From NCBI RefSeq assembly GCF_001921865.1, contig NZ_MSCT01000005.1, forward strand, positions 375,001 through 439,000: DNA of 64,000 bases, written 5' to 3'. The notes beneath the pieces are model-generated. The model saw only the letters and a list, made by a program, of their open reading frames with translations. It did no database searches and had not been told where the DNA came from. Shown here piece after piece: positions 1 to 10,833 of this stretch. The DNA is from Pseudomonas chlororaphis (lineage in GTDB: Bacteria; Pseudomonadota; Gammaproteobacteria; Pseudomonadales; Pseudomonadaceae). A program made the translations under genes and the position numbers. The first letter of the stretch is position 1. Each line of letters begins with the position of its first letter.

Positions 1-1079
1 CCCTGGCGGCGCCGGCCGGGGTGGCGACCCTGGATCGCGGCACCTGGCCGGAACAGCTCAGCAGCCCGACCCTGTTCGACGTGGCGTCGCGGGCGGAAAT
101 CCTCACCTTTGCCCGTGCCCTGCTGGTCAGCGAGGCCTGGGACGAGGAGTCGTTGAAGCAGCGCCTGGGCCTGCGCAACCTCAATATGGCGTCGATCGAT
201 GCCGTTCGTCAGCGCCTGTGGCGCCAATTGCTGGCCAACTACAACTTCGCCCAGCAGAGCTGCGACCAGGACGCGTCCTTCTGTTTCCTGGTGGAAGACA
301 TGGCTACCCTGCGCGAGCAGGCGGGCAAGTTCCAGCTCGGCGACGACTCTTATTACGCGCGCTGGGCCAGCCCCAGCCGCGACTTCCATGAACAGTATCT
401 GGACGAGTTGCTGCGCAAGGCCGCGCTGTTTCCCCAGACCAGCAGCGAAATAGAGCTGTTTGGCGATTACGAGCGCAACGGCGACGAACTCAACGACCGG
501 TTGTTTCTGCTGACCTTCGACAGCGCCGCCAATCTCGCCCCGGACAACACCCCCTGGCTCGCCGAGTACCTGCGCAAGTCGAACATGAGCGGCACCTTCT
601 TCGTGCTCGGCAGCGAGTTGCAGAACCGTCTGGCGCAAGCTTCAGTGGCCAGCCTGCAGGCTTTGTATTCGCGCCAGTGCGTGGGCGTCCAGGGTTGGGA
701 GTACCGCTCCCACAGCCATTGGCAGGACTGGCAGGACTCGATCGAGCGCAGCGTCGAACTGGCCAAGGGCAAGTTGCCGGAAAACTACGTGCCGCTGTTT
801 CGCCCGCCCTACGGCCAGCGCCGGGCCGATGCGCAGGCCTTCTTCAATACCCAGGGGTTGCTGGTGGCGTTGTGGGACATCGATCCGCAGGACGGCGCGG
901 GCAAACTCAAGGGTGAACAGAGCGGCCAACGGGTGCTGACCCTGATGCTGCTGTGGCGCCACGGGGTGATCAATTTCAACGCTCGTCAGGATGCGGTGAA
1001 GACGGCCTTGCCCTGGTTACTGACGCAAACCGCGCAGAGCGGGATCGGTTGGGAAGATTGCCAGGACGCCTTTCGCTAG
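1..1079 (+). CDS. Polysaccharide deacetylase (NodB-like) family protein, 5' partial
   Basis: The reading frame is open from base 3 through the window edge, so the gene starts upstream and the GTG at 21 is probably internal. The first residues (LAAPAG) look like the end of a signal peptide, which suggests export. The C-terminal half resembles a NodB homology domain: a TFD motif near residue 167, SHSH near residue 235, RPPYG near residue 260, then WDID. Family members remove N- or O-acetyl groups from polysaccharides using a metal bound by Asp-His-His. Here the usual TFDDG reads TFDSA and the HxxxH motif is altered, so the metal site may be changed or inactive. The substrate cannot be told. The gene ends 348 bp before phoH. 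Confidence 0.75.
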   Translation, partial: LAAPAGVATLDRGTWPEQLSSPTLFDVASRAEILTFARALLVSEAWDEESLKQRLGLRNLNMASIDAVRQRLWRQLLANYNFAQQSCDQDASFCFLVEDMATLREQAGKFQLGDDSYYARWASPSRDFHEQYLDELLRKAALFPQTSSEIELFGDYERNGDELNDRLFLLTFDSAANLAPDNTPWLAEYLRKSNMSGTFFVLGSELQNRLAQASVASLQALYSRQCVGVQGWEYRSHSHWQDWQDSIERSVELAKGKLPENYVPLFRPPYGQRRADAQAFFNTQGLLVALWDIDPQDGAGKLKGEQSGQRVLTLMLLWRHGVINFNARQDAVKTALPWLLTQTAQSGIGWEDCQDAFR

Positions 1080-1427
1080 AAAGGGCGAAAGGGCCATATT
1101 TGCGGGGCGGGGCGGTTTTTTTGCCGATTTTGCCGGTGAATTCGCGGCAGGCGGACTTCCGACTTTAACGGTGCCGGGGCAGCGCGCCAAGGGCTATTCG
1201 TCACTCTGCAAAATAAACTTAAAAAAAGCGTCAAAGTGCTTTTTCCTGTCACAGGTTTTGGAGTATTACGAAGTCAGACCGCCGAAACCTGCAGCACAGG
1301 TGGCGTCTTCCAAGACTCCTTTTGTGTGCACTTCACTCGAACCCCAGCGGGTGAATCCGGCGGTCAATTCGAGGCGCAGCACCGCCATGGTATTGCGTCG
1401 ACTGGCCCCCACATAAGGTGACCGAGT
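1080..1427 (+). other. Long non-coding leader upstream of the phoH-like gene with several small inverted repeats
   Basis: This 348-bp gap has no convincing gene. It holds three short inverted repeats: CCTGtcaCAGG near 1246-1256, ACCTGcagcaCAGGT near 1287-1301, with flanking GCC/GGC, and GTCTTccAAGAC near 1305-1316 followed by TCCTTTT. A GC block then T7 near 1106-1123 may end the deacetylase transcript. The cluster could be a structured 5' UTR or a small RNA. I do not recognise a named RNA family in it. Confidence 0.35.
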
Positions 1428-2822
1428 ATGGATGACCACGGACGTAGCCCTTCCTCCAACCAGCCAATCCTTTATGTACTCGATACCAATGTATTGATCC
1501 ACGATCCAAACGCCTTGCTGAACTTCGAAGAACACCACGTCGCGATCCCGATGATCGTCCTGGAGGAACTCGACAAGCTCAAGAGTGGCCATCACAGCGT
1601 GGCGGCGGAATGTCGGCAGGCGATTCGCCTGATCGACAAGACCCTGGGCGAAGCCTCGCCGGAAGATGTCGAACTGGGCGTGCCTATCCAGCGTGGCAAG
1701 AGCGGCCCCAAAGGCTTGCTGTCGATCCTGATGAGCAAGCGCTCGGAACCCAACAGCCTGCTGCCGGAAAACCTCAACGACAACATCATCATCAACCAGT
1801 TGATCGACCTGCATGCGCGCGACAAGACGCTGCGCGTGGTGCTGGTGACCAAAGACATCAACATGCGCCTGAAGGCGCGCGCCTGCGGGATCGCCGCCGA
1901 GGACTACAGCACCGACCAGTTGGTCGACGACGTGGCCCTGCTGCCCAACGGCTTCCACAACATGACCGGTTCCTTCTGGGATCGGGTGAGCAAGGTGGAA
2001 ACCCGCCAGGATCATGGCCGCACCTGGCACCAGGTGCAGCTCATCGACAACCTGCCGGCGGTGCATATCAACGAGTTCATCATCGACGAGCAGGGTTTCG
2101 TCGGCTGGATCAAGGAGATCCGCGCCGATGTGCTGCTGATTCTCGACCTGCATCAGGAACCCCTGTTGCATCAGGAAGCCTGGGGCCTGAAACCGCGCGA
2201 CATCTATCAAGGCCTGGCGCTGTACGCACTGCTCGATCCGGATATCCACCTGGTCAACCTGTCCGGCGCGGCCGGCTCGGGCAAGACCATCCTGGCCCTG
2301 GCCGCGGCCATCGAGCAGACCATGGTCAGCAAGCGTTATCGGCGCATCATCGCCACCCGCAGCGTGCAGGGGCTGGACCAGGAGATCGGCTTCCTGCCGG
2401 GCACCGAAGCGGAAAAAATGGAGCCCTGGCTCGGCGCCATCACCGATAACCTCGAAGCCCTGCACATGGATGACGAAAGCACCCATGGCAGCGTCGACTA
2501 CATCCTCAGCAAGGTGCCGCTGCAGTTCAAATCCCTCAACTACATTCGTGGCCGCAGCTTCCAGCAGAGCCTGATCCTGATCGACGAATGCCAGAACCTC
2601 ACCCCGCACCAGATGAAAACCATCATCACCCGTGCCGGCGCCGGTTCCAAAGTGGTGTGCCTGGGCAACCTGGCGCAGATCGATACCCCTTACCTGTCCG
2701 CGACCAGTTCCGGGCTGACCTACCTCACCGAACGCTTCAAGGATTTCCCCAACGGGGTGCACATCACCCTGCAAGGGGTGCCTCGCTCGATCCTGGCCGA
2801 ATACGCCGAATCCCATCTGTAG
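1428..2822 (+). CDS. PhoH family protein: PIN domain fused to PhoH-type ATPase
   Basis: The protein is 464 residues. An N-terminal PIN-type nuclease domain begins at LDTNVLIHD (Asp19) and covers about residues 12-150. A PhoH ATPase domain follows from about residue 255, with Walker A AAGSGKT near 281-287 and a DECQN Walker B-like motif near 387. Bacterial PIN-PhoH proteins (PhoH2 type) are described as RNA-unwinding ATPases with RNase activity, so a role in RNA processing or turnover is likely, but the substrate is unknown. Despite the name, a phosphate-starvation role is not established for this fusion. A strong hairpin terminator follows at once, so the gene is probably transcribed alone from its long leader. 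Confidence 0.92.
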   Translation: MDDHGRSPSSNQPILYVLDTNVLIHDPNALLNFEEHHVAIPMIVLEELDKLKSGHHSVAAECRQAIRLIDKTLGEASPEDVELGVPIQRGKSGPKGLLSILMSKRSEPNSLLPENLNDNIIINQLIDLHARDKTLRVVLVTKDINMRLKARACGIAAEDYSTDQLVDDVALLPNGFHNMTGSFWDRVSKVETRQDHGRTWHQVQLIDNLPAVHINEFIIDEQGFVGWIKEIRADVLLILDLHQEPLLHQEAWGLKPRDIYQGLALYALLDPDIHLVNLSGAAGSGKTILALAAAIEQTMVSKRYRRIIATRSVQGLDQEIGFLPGTEAEKMEPWLGAITDNLEALHMDDESTHGSVDYILSKVPLQFKSLNYIRGRSFQQSLILIDECQNLTPHQMKTIITRAGAGSKVVCLGNLAQIDTPYLSATSSGLTYLTERFKDFPNGVHITLQGVPRSILAEYAESHL

Positions 2823-2832
2823 CCTTCACCGG

Positions 2833-2860
2833 ACGGGCGCCCGCAAGGGCGCCCGTTTTC
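2833..2860 (+). terminator. Rho-independent terminator after the phoH-like gene
   Basis: A perfect 10-bp stem, ACGGGCGCCC/GGGCGCCCGT, with a GCAA loop and four T residues. It lies 11 bp after the phoH-like stop codon and separates that gene from moaCDE. Confidence 0.9.
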
Positions 2861-3006
2861 ATGCCCGCCGCCTGTACTTTCCCGACGAAGCCCATCGCAT
2901 CTGCGGCCTTGCCTGCGACAACGGCGACCGGCCGCCGGGCGTAATCGTGCGTGCGGAAAATTGACCCTCGGGTTTACAATCGGCCTTCCTGATCAGGAGT
3001 AAGGCT

Positions 3007-3480
3007 GTGCTGACTCATCTCGATTCCCAAGGTCGCGCCAATATGGTCGACGTCACCGACAAAGCCATGACGTCCCGCGAAGCCACGGCCGAAGCGCGGG
3101 TACGCATGCTCCCGCAAACCCTGCAAATGATCGTCGCCGGCGGTCATCCCAAGGGCGACGTGTTCGCCGTGGCGCGCATCGCCGGCATCCAGGCGGCGAA
3201 AAAGACCAGCGACCTGATTCCCCTGTGCCATCCGTTGATGCTCACCAGCGTCAAGGTCGAGCTCAACGCCGAAGGCGAGGACAGCGTGCGGATCGTCGCC
3301 CGCTGCAAGCTGGCCGGGCAGACCGGGGTGGAAATGGAAGCCCTGACCGCCGCCAGCGTCGCCGCCCTGACCATCTACGACATGTGCAAGGCCGTGGACC
3401 GCGGCATGACCATCGAGGGCGTGCGCCTGCTGGAGAAGCTGGGCGGCAAGAGCGGCCATTACCAGGCGGACCCGCAATGA
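3007..3480 (+). CDS. moaC: Cyclic pyranopterin monophosphate synthase MoaC
   Basis: The 157-residue product has the normal MoaC length and family blocks, including the [14 protein letters not shown] start and [13 protein letters not shown]. It converts the MoaA-derived cyclic GTP intermediate to cyclic pyranopterin monophosphate, the second half of the first step of molybdenum cofactor synthesis in the cytoplasm. The start is GTG, with CAGGAG 11 bp upstream. The stop overlaps the moaD start as ATGA, which indicates translational coupling. moaA and moaB are not adjacent, so the rest of the pathway must lie elsewhere. Confidence 0.96.
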   Translation: MLTHLDSQGRANMVDVTDKAMTSREATAEARVRMLPQTLQMIVAGGHPKGDVFAVARIAGIQAAKKTSDLIPLCHPLMLTSVKVELNAEGEDSVRIVARCKLAGQTGVEMEALTAASVAALTIYDMCKAVDRGMTIEGVRLLEKLGGKSGHYQADPQ

Positions 3481-3719
3481 ACCTGACCGTGAAGTTTTTC
3501 GCCCGTTACCGCGAGGCGCTGGGCGTGGATTCGTTGCGCGTCGCCGGCGATTTCGCCACCGTCGACGATGTGCGCGCCTTGCTGGCCCAGCGCGAGGGCG
3601 CCGAGGTGCTCAGCGAGCAGAACCTGATGTGCGCCCGCAACGAAGACCTCTGCCAGCTCGACGAGCCGGTGAGCGACGGCGACGAAGTGGCGTTTTTCCC
3701 TACCGTGACCGGGGGCTGA
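3477..3719 (+). CDS. moaD: Molybdopterin synthase small (sulfur carrier) subunit MoaD
   Basis: The protein is 80 residues with a ubiquitin-like beta-grasp pattern and ends in the diagnostic Gly-Gly (TVTGG). In this family the terminal Gly is thiocarboxylated and gives sulfur to the MoaE active site to make the dithiolene of molybdopterin. The start ATG overlaps the moaC stop. An in-frame open stretch upstream lies inside moaC and is not used. moaE begins one base after the stop. Confidence 0.95.
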   Translation: MNLTVKFFARYREALGVDSLRVAGDFATVDDVRALLAQREGAEVLSEQNLMCARNEDLCQLDEPVSDGDEVAFFPTVTGG

Positions 3720-3720
3720 C

Positions 3721-4173
3721 ATGGCCATTCGCGTGCAGTCCGCCGCCTTCGATCCGGGGGCGGAAGTCAATGCGATGCAGGCGGCGAACGTCGGCGTCGG
3801 CGCGGTGGTGAGCTTTGTCGGCTACGTGCGCGACTTCAACGATGGCCTGGACGTGGCGGGGATGTTTCTCGAGCACTACCCGGGCATGACCGAAAAGGCC
3901 CTGGGCAAGATCGCCCTCGAGGCCGAACAGCGCTGGCCGCTGCTCAAGCTGGAAGTACTGCATCGCATCGGCGCGCTGGAGCCGGGCGAGCCGATCGTCT
4001 TCGTCGGCGCCGCCAGCGCCCACCGTCAGGCGGCGTTCGACGCCTGCGCCTTTGTCATGGATTACCTGAAGACCCGCGCGCCGTTCTGGAAAAAGGAAAC
4101 CACCGCCGATGGCCCGCGCTGGGTGGAAGGCCGCGACAGCGACCATGCGGCGGCAGATCGCTGGAAAAAGTGA
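3721..4173 (+). CDS. moaE: Molybdopterin synthase catalytic subunit MoaE
   Basis: The 150-residue protein is of usual MoaE length. It has the family blocks GAVVSFVGYVRDF, HYPGMTEKA, VGAASAHRQAAF and the C-terminal PFWKKE segment, which carries the catalytic Lys. With MoaD it forms the heterotetramer that inserts two sulfurs into cyclic pyranopterin monophosphate. It is the last gene of moaCDE. No clear hairpin terminator follows; the next structure is the repeat at 4209-4273. Confidence 0.95.
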   Translation: MAIRVQSAAFDPGAEVNAMQAANVGVGAVVSFVGYVRDFNDGLDVAGMFLEHYPGMTEKALGKIALEAEQRWPLLKLEVLHRIGALEPGEPIVFVGAASAHRQAAFDACAFVMDYLKTRAPFWKKETTADGPRWVEGRDSDHAAADRWKK

Positions 4174-4208
4174 CCCTCTGATCCTGCTGTATTGACTGCA
4201 CGTCCGTC

Positions 4209-4273
4209 ATCGCGGGCAAGCCTCGTTCCTACAGAAACGCCGTCGTCCCTGTAGGAACGAGCTTGCTCGCGAT
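4209..4273. repeat. REPIN-like inverted repeat, copy 1 (divergent variant)
   Basis: Two inverted arms, ATCGCGGGCAAGCCTCG and its partner CGAGCTTGCTCGCGAT, are joined through TTCCTACAG/CTGTAGGAA. GGAACGA replaces the GGAGCGA common to the other copies. It lies after moaE. Confidence 0.8.
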
Positions 4274-4345
4274 AGCACCTCTCGCCACCCCGCCTATTTC
4301 CCTTCTGCCCTTCGACCAAAGGCACGCCGAGTCGTCTCGGCTCCA

Positions 4346-4378
4346 TTGACGATATATACATAAAAGTCCAGTATGGAT
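4346..4378 (+). promoter_or_regulatory. Predicted promoter with DauR-type operator for the binding-protein gene
   Basis: A -35-like TTGACG (4346-4351), a 17-bp spacer and a weak -10 CAGTAT (4369-4374) precede the gene at 4461. The palindrome GTCCAgtaTGGAT (4366-4378) covers the -10. The same palindrome with the same upstream TAAAA sits over the dauB -10 at 8301-8313, so one regulator, most simply DauR, probably controls both units. Confidence 0.6.
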
Positions 4379-4460
4379 TTACAAGTACAAATAAAGCACT
4401 GCCCGTTTTCCTCCTTTCTTCTGTCTTGCCAAACCAACAACAACCCGCGAGAGAACGAAC

Positions 4461-5237
4461 ATGAAGAAACTCCCCCTCATCAGTGGCCTGGCCCTGAGCC
4501 TGTTGGCGTGCAGCAGCCTGTTCGCCGCCGAGAAAACCCTGCGCATTGGCATCGAGGCGGCTTATCCGCCGTTCGCCTCGAAAACCGACAAAGGTGAAAT
4601 CGTCGGTTTCGACTACGACATCGGCAATGCCTTGTGCGCGCAGATGCAGGTCAAGTGCCTATGGGTCGAGGGTGAATTCGACGGCCTGATTCCTTCGTTG
4701 AAAGTGAAGAAGATCGACATGGCGCTGTCGTCGATGACCATCAACGAAGACCGCAAGAAGTCGGTCGACTTTACCCACAAGTACTACTTCACTTCCTCGC
4801 GGCTGGTGATGAAGGAGGGCGCGACGGTCGATGACCAGTACGCCAGCCTCAAGGGCAAGAATGTCGGCGTGCAACGGGCGACCACCACCGATCGCTACGC
4901 CACCGAGGTGTTCGAGCCCAAGGGCATCAACGTCAAGCGCTATAGCAACAACGAAGAAATCTACATGGATTTGGCGGCCGGGCGTCTCGATGCGATTTTT
5001 GCCGACACTATTCCGCTGAATGACTTTCTGTCGATGCCGCGGGGCAAGGGCTATGGGTTTGTCGGGCCGGAGCTGAAGGACCCGAAATACGTGGGCGAGG
5101 GTGCAGGGATTGCGGTGCGCAAGGGCAATACCGAGTTGGTCAGCCAGTTGAACGCCGCCATCGATGGCATCCGTGCCAGCGGTGAGTACCAGAAGATTTC
5201 CGAGAAGTACTTCAAGGCCGATATCTACGGCGATTGA
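4461..5237 (+). CDS. Periplasmic lysine/arginine/ornithine-type amino-acid binding protein
   Basis: The 258-residue protein starts with a Sec signal (MKKLPL... to SLFAAE), cleaved near residue 22. The mature part is an ArgT/HisJ-like SBP_bac_3 fold with [21 protein letters not shown] and [16 protein letters not shown], the ligand-pocket segments seen in cationic amino-acid binding proteins. It should bind basic amino acids for an ABC importer whose membrane parts are not adjacent. The gene faces dauBAR, as the homologous gene does in P. aeruginosa, and shares an operator-like palindrome with dauB. D- or L-arginine is therefore the most likely ligand, by inference. Confidence 0.9.
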   Translation: MKKLPLISGLALSLLACSSLFAAEKTLRIGIEAAYPPFASKTDKGEIVGFDYDIGNALCAQMQVKCLWVEGEFDGLIPSLKVKKIDMALSSMTINEDRKKSVDFTHKYYFTSSRLVMKEGATVDDQYASLKGKNVGVQRATTTDRYATEVFEPKGINVKRYSNNEEIYMDLAAGRLDAIFADTIPLNDFLSMPRGKGYGFVGPELKDPKYVGEGAGIAVRKGNTELVSQLNAAIDGIRASGEYQKISEKYFKADIYGD

Positions 5238-5263
5238 GGTTCTGCGGCGTCTGTAAGGACGCT

Positions 5264-5327
5264 ATCGCGAGCAAGCTCGCTCCTACAAGGACCACACATT
5301 CCCTGTAGGAGCGAGCTTGCTCGCGAT
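5264..5327. repeat. REPIN-like inverted repeat, copy 2
   Basis: Arms ATCGCGAGCAAGCTCGCTCC and the reverse complement surround a loop of about 20 bases. It lies between two convergent genes, where the hairpin could also end transcription from either side. Confidence 0.85.
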
Positions 5328-5341
5328 GCTTTCCTGGGCCC

Positions 5342-5968
5342 TCAGCCTTTCAATTCCTTCAGGTGCTTGTACACCGTCGCCCGCCCCATGTTCAGCACGT
5401 TGGCCACATAGTTGGCGGCGCTCTTGCCCTTGAACGCGCCTTCGGCGTGCAGCGCCAGCACCAGTTCGCGCTTGTGTTCGCGGGTCAGCAGGTTCAGGCC
5501 CAGCTGGCGCTCGCGCAGCCAGTTGTGCAGGAAGGTGTTGATGCGTTCCTGCCAGTCGTCGCGAAACAGCGAGTCCGGCTGCGGGATCAGTTTGCTCGGC
5601 GAGAGGAACAGGTCCAGCGCCGCCTTGGCATTCTCGAACAGTGAAATATTCAGGTTGATGCACAGCACCGCCAGCGGCTGGCCCGCGGCGTCGCGCAGCA
5701 CGCTGCTGAGGCTGCGGATCTTCTGGCCGTCCCAGTTGAGCTTTTCATAGGGGCCGATATTCCGTTCGTCGATGTCCTCGCCGAGCATGTCGTCCAGGGC
5801 CGCGTCGTCGCCGACCTCGCGCTTGGAGATGTTGTTGGCGATGTAGTCGATCTTCTGCGTGCGCAGGTCGTGGAGCACCACTTCGGCATGGGGAAAGAAC
5901 AGCGTGGCGATGGCGTCGGCGATCGCCCGGAAATTGTCCAGGACAGGGTCCTGCGCGGGTGCGGTCAT
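5342..5968 (-). CDS. dauR: Transcriptional regulator DauR (YheO-like PAS domain plus HTH)
   Basis: The product is 208 residues. Residues 10-120 form a YheO-like PAS sensor domain (FFPHAEVVLHDL, ISLFENAKAAL). The last 60 residues form a DauR-type helix-turn-helix (FKGKSAANYVANVLNMGRAT). In P. aeruginosa DauR represses the dau operon and is relieved by D-arginine. The ATG at 5968 is chosen because GGAG lies about 8 bp upstream and the PAS domain begins soon after. A 20-residue Pro-rich extension to 6028 is unlikely to be translated. It is the last gene of dauBAR, so repression is probably autoregulatory. Confidence 0.88.
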   Translation of the reverse strand: MTAPAQDPVLDNFRAIADAIATLFFPHAEVVLHDLRTQKIDYIANNISKREVGDDAALDDMLGEDIDERNIGPYEKLNWDGQKIRSLSSVLRDAAGQPLAVLCINLNISLFENAKAALDLFLSPSKLIPQPDSLFRDDWQERINTFLHNWLRERQLGLNLLTREHKRELVLALHAEGAFKGKSAANYVANVLNMGRATVYKHLKELKG

Positions 5969-6055
5969 GGGTGGTTCTCCAGGCGGTGGCGGCGCCCTGT
6001 GTGGCAGGGCGCTGCGAGTGTGCCGCAATCGCGGGGGCGCGTCATCTGAGCCGGG

Positions 6056-7309
<1,254 letters not shown>

Positions 7310-7317
7310 GTCAGGGT

Positions 7318-8271
7318 TCAGAGCGTGCCTTGCAAACGGTACAGGGCATTGGCCAGGGCGATGTCTTCCAGGCCCAGGCCGATGGAGCGGAAAAACACGT
7401 GGCGTTGTGGGTCCGGACGCTGGGCCTGGTCGCTGAGCAGTTCGGGCAGATCGCCGAGAATCGCCCGCTTGTCCCAGCCGTGCTGTTCGCCGGCGAGCAG
7501 CATCTCGCCGGCCGAGCCGGGAGTGGTCTGACGATAGTCGCAATACACCTGCATGTCCTTCAGCGCCGCCGGCGGCACTTCATGGGCCCGTGGCGCGTTG
7601 GTGCTGATGGAGGTGATCAGCGCCGGCTTGCTCAGGGTGCCCGGGTCGATCACCGGCCCGGCCGAAGAGGTGCAGAGCAGGATCACGTCGGCGTCTTCCA
7701 GGGCCTGCTGCAACTGGCTGACGACCTGCAGGCGCAGGTCGAGGGCTTGCAGGTGCGCGCCGGCCTCGGCGGGCTTCTGGCTCAGGCTGGGGGAATACAG
7801 GCGGATGGACTGCCACTCGCGCAGGTCTTTCACGTAATGCAGGTGCGCCTGCGCCACCGGCCCGCTGCCGATGATCGCCAGGCGCTGGGCCTCGGCCGGC
7901 GCCAGGGCGTCGACGGCCACGGCGGTGGTGGCCGCGGTGCGCGCGGTGGTCAGTTCGCCGGCGTCGCACAGCAGCAAGGGCTGGCCGCTGTCCATGGACA
8001 TCAGCAGGGTCCAGGCGGTGACTAGCGGGCCTTCGGCGCGAACGATATAGGGCGAGGTCTTGACCCCGTAGACCCGGTCTTCGGCCAGCACGCCCAGGTA
8101 GTTGATGAAGTCGCCGGCACCCTGGGGAAACTCCACCAGCTGTTGCGCCGGTTGCACCGCGAGCCCGGCCGCCAGGTCGCGGAACAGCTTGCGCAGGGTC
8201 TGCGGCACATCGACCTGCGCCAGCCATTGACGGGCTTGAGATTGGGCGATCACGTAAGGCGTGCTGGACAT
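7318..8271 (-). CDS. dauB: NAD(P)H-dependent anabolic L-arginine dehydrogenase DauB (ornithine cyclodeaminase family)
   Basis: The 317-residue protein belongs to the ornithine cyclodeaminase/mu-crystallin family, with the nucleotide-binding segment LAIIGSGPVAQAHL near residues 130-143 and the C-terminal FRSIGLGLEDIALA block. In the dau pathway it reductively aminates 2-ketoarginine to L-arginine, so DauA plus DauB convert D- to L-arginine. It is the first gene of the operon. Its ATG lies 30 bp from the predicted operator at 8301-8313. Confidence 0.9.
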   Translation of the reverse strand: MSSTPYVIAQSQARQWLAQVDVPQTLRKLFRDLAAGLAVQPAQQLVEFPQGAGDFINYLGVLAEDRVYGVKTSPYIVRAEGPLVTAWTLLMSMDSGQPLLLCDAGELTTARTAATTAVAVDALAPAEAQRLAIIGSGPVAQAHLHYVKDLREWQSIRLYSPSLSQKPAEAGAHLQALDLRLQVVSQLQQALEDADVILLCTSSAGPVIDPGTLSKPALITSISTNAPRAHEVPPAALKDMQVYCDYRQTTPGSAGEMLLAGEQHGWDKRAILGDLPELLSDQAQRPDPQRHVFFRSIGLGLEDIALANALYRLQGTL

Positions 8272-8300
8272 GCGGGCGCTCTCAAAGAATAAACTAATTT

Positions 8301-8332
8301 GTCCATTATGGACTTTTAGTTTTTATGGGCAA
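8301..8332 (-). promoter_or_regulatory. Predicted dauBAR promoter and DauR-type operator
   Basis: Reading on the minus strand: TTGCCC (8332-8327), a 16-bp spacer and CATAAT (8310-8305) form a fair sigma-70 promoter. The perfect palindrome GTCCAttaTGGAC (8301-8313) is centred on this -10, which is what a repressor site would look like. The match to the site upstream of the 4461 gene includes the preceding TAAAA. Confidence 0.65.
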
Positions 8333-8342
8333 TATCCAGGCG

Positions 8343-8380
8343 AAAAAAAACGCAGCCTGTGGTCGGGCTGCGTTTTTTCG
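8343..8380. terminator. Bidirectional-looking terminator after the rhlB-like gene
   Basis: A7-8, then the stem CGCAGCC/GGCTGCG with an 8-base loop, then T6. On the minus strand it ends the rhlB-like transcript just before the dauB promoter region. Confidence 0.88.
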
Positions 8381-8406
8381 TTCGGGAGGTTCCGTCGCAA
8401 CCCCCC

Positions 8407-8430
8407 ATCGCGAGCAAGCTCGCTCCTACA
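8407..8430. repeat. Single REP-type arm, copy 4
   Basis: One arm, ATCGCGAGCAAGCTCGCTCC, without an inverted partner nearby. It lies between the rhlB-like stop and its terminator, so it is in the 3' UTR. Confidence 0.75.
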
Positions 8431-8442
8431 AGGTAGGGTGCA

Positions 8443-9918
8443 TCAGGTTTTCGGGTGTTTACGCTGCACCGGGCGCAACAGCTCGGTCGGCGGCATTTCG
8501 CAGCTGATCTTGCGCCCCAGCAGCGCCTCGATCGACGGCAGCTGATAGGAGTCGTCTTCGCCGGCGAAGCTGATGGACACGCCGTCGGCGCCCGCCCGGC
8601 CCGTGCGGCCGATGCGGTGCACGTAGTCGTCCGGCACTTCCGGCAGGGTGAAGTTGATCACGTGGCTGATGCCGTCGATGTGGATGCCGCGACCGGCTAC
8701 GTCGGTGGCCACCAGGACGCGGATCTTGCCTTCGCGGAAACCTTCCAGGGTCTTGATGCGCTTGTGCTGCGGCACATCGCCGGACAACTGGGCGGCATTC
8801 ACGCCGTCGCGGACCAGGCGTTCTTCGATGCGCCGCACTTCGTCCTTGCGGTTGGCGAAGACCATGACCCGCTCCCAACCGTTGTCGGTGACCAGGTTGT
8901 ACAGCAGCTTGTACTTGTCGGCGCCGGCCACCGCATAGATGTGCTGTTCGACGTTGGCGTTGGCCACGCTCTCGGCTTCGATCTCGACGATGGCCGGGTC
9001 GGTGGTCCATTGCTTGGCCAGGTTCATCACGTCGTCGGTGAAGGTGGCGGAGAACAGCAGGGTCTGGCGTTCGCTTTTCGGCGGGGTCTGGCGAATGATC
9101 TGGCGTACCTGGGGGATGAAACCCATGTCGAGCATGCGGTCGGCTTCGTCCAGCACCATCACTTCAACCATGTCCAGGTGCACGTCGCCGCGCTGGTTGA
9201 AGTCCAGCAGGCGGCCCGGGGTGGCCACCAGGATGTCGCAATGGCGGGCTTCGAGGTGCTTGAGCTGCTTGTCGAAGTCCATGCCGCCGACAAAGGTCAT
9301 CACGTTCAGGCCGGTGTATTTGGTCAGCGCCGCGGCGTCCTTGGCGATCTGCACCACCAGCTCACGCGTCGGGGCGATGATCAGCGCCCGCGGCTCGCCC
9401 ATGTAGCGCTCTTTCGGCGGCGGGGTCTGCAGCAGTTGGGTGATGATCGAGATCAGGAACGCAGCGGTCTTGCCGGTGCCGGTCTGGGCGCGGCCGATGG
9501 CGTCTTTGCCGGCCAGGGTGAAACCCAGGACCTGCGCCTGGATCGGTGTGCAGTAAGGAAAGCCCAGGTCCTGGATTGCGTGCATCAGTTCCGGCGCAAG
9601 CTTGAAGTCGTGGAAGCGGGTCTTGCCTTCCTGGGGTTCGACGACGAAGTCTTCCAGTTTCCAGGGGGCCACTGGCGGTTTTGGCGCGCGCGGACGGCGC
9701 GGCTGTTCGGCCTTGGGCGTGGCGTCGCGTGGCGCGGCCTGGGCAGCGGTAGCTGGGGGCGTCGGCTCTTTCCGGGCGGCGGTGGCAGGCGCGGTCCGTT
9801 CCGGCTGATGGCCGTCGGTACGGCTGCCGGGGGTGGAAGAAGAAGGGCTGGGGTTTGGCGCGAGCTGCTCAGCCTCGCTTTTACCGAAGATTTTCTTGAG
9901 TGCTTTGAGCACGGTCAT
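8443..9918 (-). CDS. rhlB: DEAD-box ATP-dependent RNA helicase, RhlB-like
   Basis: The protein is 491 residues. Residues 1-90 are a low-complexity Pro/Ala/Arg/Thr-rich extension, likely disordered and RNA- or partner-binding. The helicase core follows: Q motif ([10 protein letters not shown]... TPIQ), AQTGTGKT (motif I), PTREL, TPGR, DEAD ([10 protein letters not shown]), SAT, and [10 protein letters not shown] (motif VI). RhlB helicases unwind structured RNA for RNase E degradosomes, though the partner in Pseudomonas is less clear. Synteny with P. aeruginosa (next to dauB on one side and a carboxylesterase on the other) fits RhlB. It is monocistronic, with a terminator at 8343-8380. Confidence 0.88.
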   Translation of the reverse strand: MTVLKALKKIFGKSEAEQLAPNPSPSSSTPGSRTDGHQPERTAPATAARKEPTPPATAAQAAPRDATPKAEQPRRPRAPKPPVAPWKLEDFVVEPQEGKTRFHDFKLAPELMHAIQDLGFPYCTPIQAQVLGFTLAGKDAIGRAQTGTGKTAAFLISIITQLLQTPPPKERYMGEPRALIIAPTRELVVQIAKDAAALTKYTGLNVMTFVGGMDFDKQLKHLEARHCDILVATPGRLLDFNQRGDVHLDMVEVMVLDEADRMLDMGFIPQVRQIIRQTPPKSERQTLLFSATFTDDVMNLAKQWTTDPAIVEIEAESVANANVEQHIYAVAGADKYKLLYNLVTDNGWERVMVFANRKDEVRRIEERLVRDGVNAAQLSGDVPQHKRIKTLEGFREGKIRVLVATDVAGRGIHIDGISHVINFTLPEVPDDYVHRIGRTGRAGADGVSISFAGEDDSYQLPSIEALLGRKISCEMPPTELLRPVQRKHPKT

Positions 9919-10015
9919 CTCATCAATTGGTTAAGGAATGTACGCCGGGCAGTGTAATGCAAGAATCGGGCGCGGCGTAGTGGCTTGCTCAACGGGCTAC
10001 AGGCAAGGGCTCGAT

Positions 10016-10735
<720 letters not shown>

Positions 10736-10807
10736 TCAGTGAAGAAGATGTCGCAAGGCTGAAAGTTTTGCTCTTGACCCGTAGCCCAGGCGCCTTGGCC
10801 GGCACTC

Positions 10808-10823
10808 TGGTACGGGCTTTGCT
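10808..10823 (+). promoter_or_regulatory. Sigma-54 (RpoN) promoter for aapJQMP
   Basis: TGGTACGGGCTTTGCT matches the RpoN consensus TGGCACG-N4-TTGCW at all but one fixed base, with the required GG-N10-GC spacing (GG 10809-10810, GC 10821-10822). Transcription would start near 10834 and leave a leader of about 300 nt before aapJ. Confidence 0.7.
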
Positions 10824-10833
10824 ATAGCCGTTC

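Noticed and set aside
2963-2980. TTGACC and TACAAT upstream of moaC as a promoter
   Set aside because: The two hexamers are about 8 bp apart, far too close. TACAAT may be a -10, but no good -35 is at the right distance.
8455-9957. A 500-codon open frame opposite the rhlB-like gene
   Set aside because: Antisense shadow with no family features; the helicase motifs are on the other strand.
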